A stretch of 64,000 nt of DNA. Source: Gymnothorax reevesii. Lineage: Eukaryota; Chordata; Actinopteri; Anguilliformes; Muraenidae. The stretch spans positions 192,075,103 through 192,139,102 of the forward strand of contig CM056573.1 in assembly GCA_029721435.1 (NCBI GenBank), written 5' to 3'. The notes beneath the pieces are model-generated. The model saw nothing but the letters and a program-made list of their open reading frames with translations, searched no databases and had not been told where the DNA came from. Below, one piece after another: positions 63,695-64,000 of the stretch (position 1 is its first letter; the number at the start of each line of letters is the position of its first letter). The position numbers were made by a program, and so were the translations under genes.

Positions 63695-64000
63695 GGGCCG
63701 GAATCAGTTGGACTGGAGGAGCTGTCGCCGGACAGCGTGCACGCCCTTACTTTTATCTAGTCTCAGTACTATTATTATACTTAACTAAAAATATCACAGG
63801 GCTTAGCTGAGAACCCAGATGAAACAGACAGGCTCCAACGCCCAGGAGAGACTGGAGGAGGCGGAGCACTCCGATTTAAACTTACCTTTTAAATTCCAAC
63901 CTAACCGAACGGACGAGTCAAGTGACTGCTGCCCTTCGACCTAAATACTAAATCTCAGATCCCCGGCCAAAAATGCAAACAGTACTTCTCTAGCTAGCTA
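63695..64000 (-). other. probable CR1 5' region running off the window
   Basis: No stop-free domain is evident, but it directly precedes ORF1 on the minus strand and GC content is raised; it may hold the rest of ORF1 or the 5' UTR. Not resolved. Confidence 0.4.

Overview
The window looks like a repeat-rich, gene-poor stretch of a vertebrate genome, most likely a ray-finned fish. No host protein-coding exon, rRNA or functional tRNA gene was recognised. The mix of elements points to a fish: CR1, L2, L1 and RTE-like LINEs, several Tc1-like DD34E transposons, hAT, TTAA and other TIR MITEs, a tRNA-derived SINE, a Ty3-type chromovirus-like element and a Gmr1-like LTR element with integrase upstream of reverse transcriptase. 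Every transposon ORF carries stops, frameshifts or lost catalytic residues, so this is a transposon graveyard, but many insertions still have target-site duplications (TSDs) that let the nesting order be read.

Layout. 1-8.8 kb: CA/GT microsatellites, a SINE with a perfect 15-bp TSD, and a large 41-bp tandem array (about 84 units) split by an 880-bp MITE. 8.9-19.5 kb: a CR1 fragment carrying a TTAA MITE, a minus-strand L1 3' end, and a plus-strand L1 interrupted by an L2 element and by a 78-unit, 47-bp tandem array that is an expansion of the L1's own ORF2 codons. 20.7-27.6 kb: a Ty3-type LTR element (gag-PR-RT-RH-IN) with a second, internally deleted LTR element inside its gag. 27.6-32.0 kb: a Gmr1-like element ordered PR-IN-RT-RH with a complete 599-bp 3' LTR. 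32.0-33.4 kb: remnants of an integrase-like C-terminus and an OTU-type cysteine protease domain. 33.4-38.7 kb: a 5.2-kb foldback element holding four further insertions.

39-48.9 kb is one minus-strand LINE (called LINE B here) cut into four pieces by a TIR element carrying a THAP-like zinc-finger exon, by a Tc1-like transposon (itself hit by an RTE-like LINE), and by a second LINE (LINE A, itself hit by a hAT MITE and a Tc1 fragment). Conceptually removing LINE A and the Tc1-like element at their TSDs gives back one continuous reading frame. 49-52 kb: minisatellites and LTR-like sequence. 52-54.6 kb and 58.3-64 kb: two CR1 copies, each carrying the same Tc1 family at the same TA dinucleotide next to the RT active-site codons, but in opposite orientations. 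The right-hand CR1 also preserves an ORF1 with a GDSL/SGNH-esterase-like domain.

The genes do not form a pathway. What links them is insertion history plus local tandem amplification. Family names rest on motifs recognised by eye; no database search was possible, and boundaries without a TSD are approximate.
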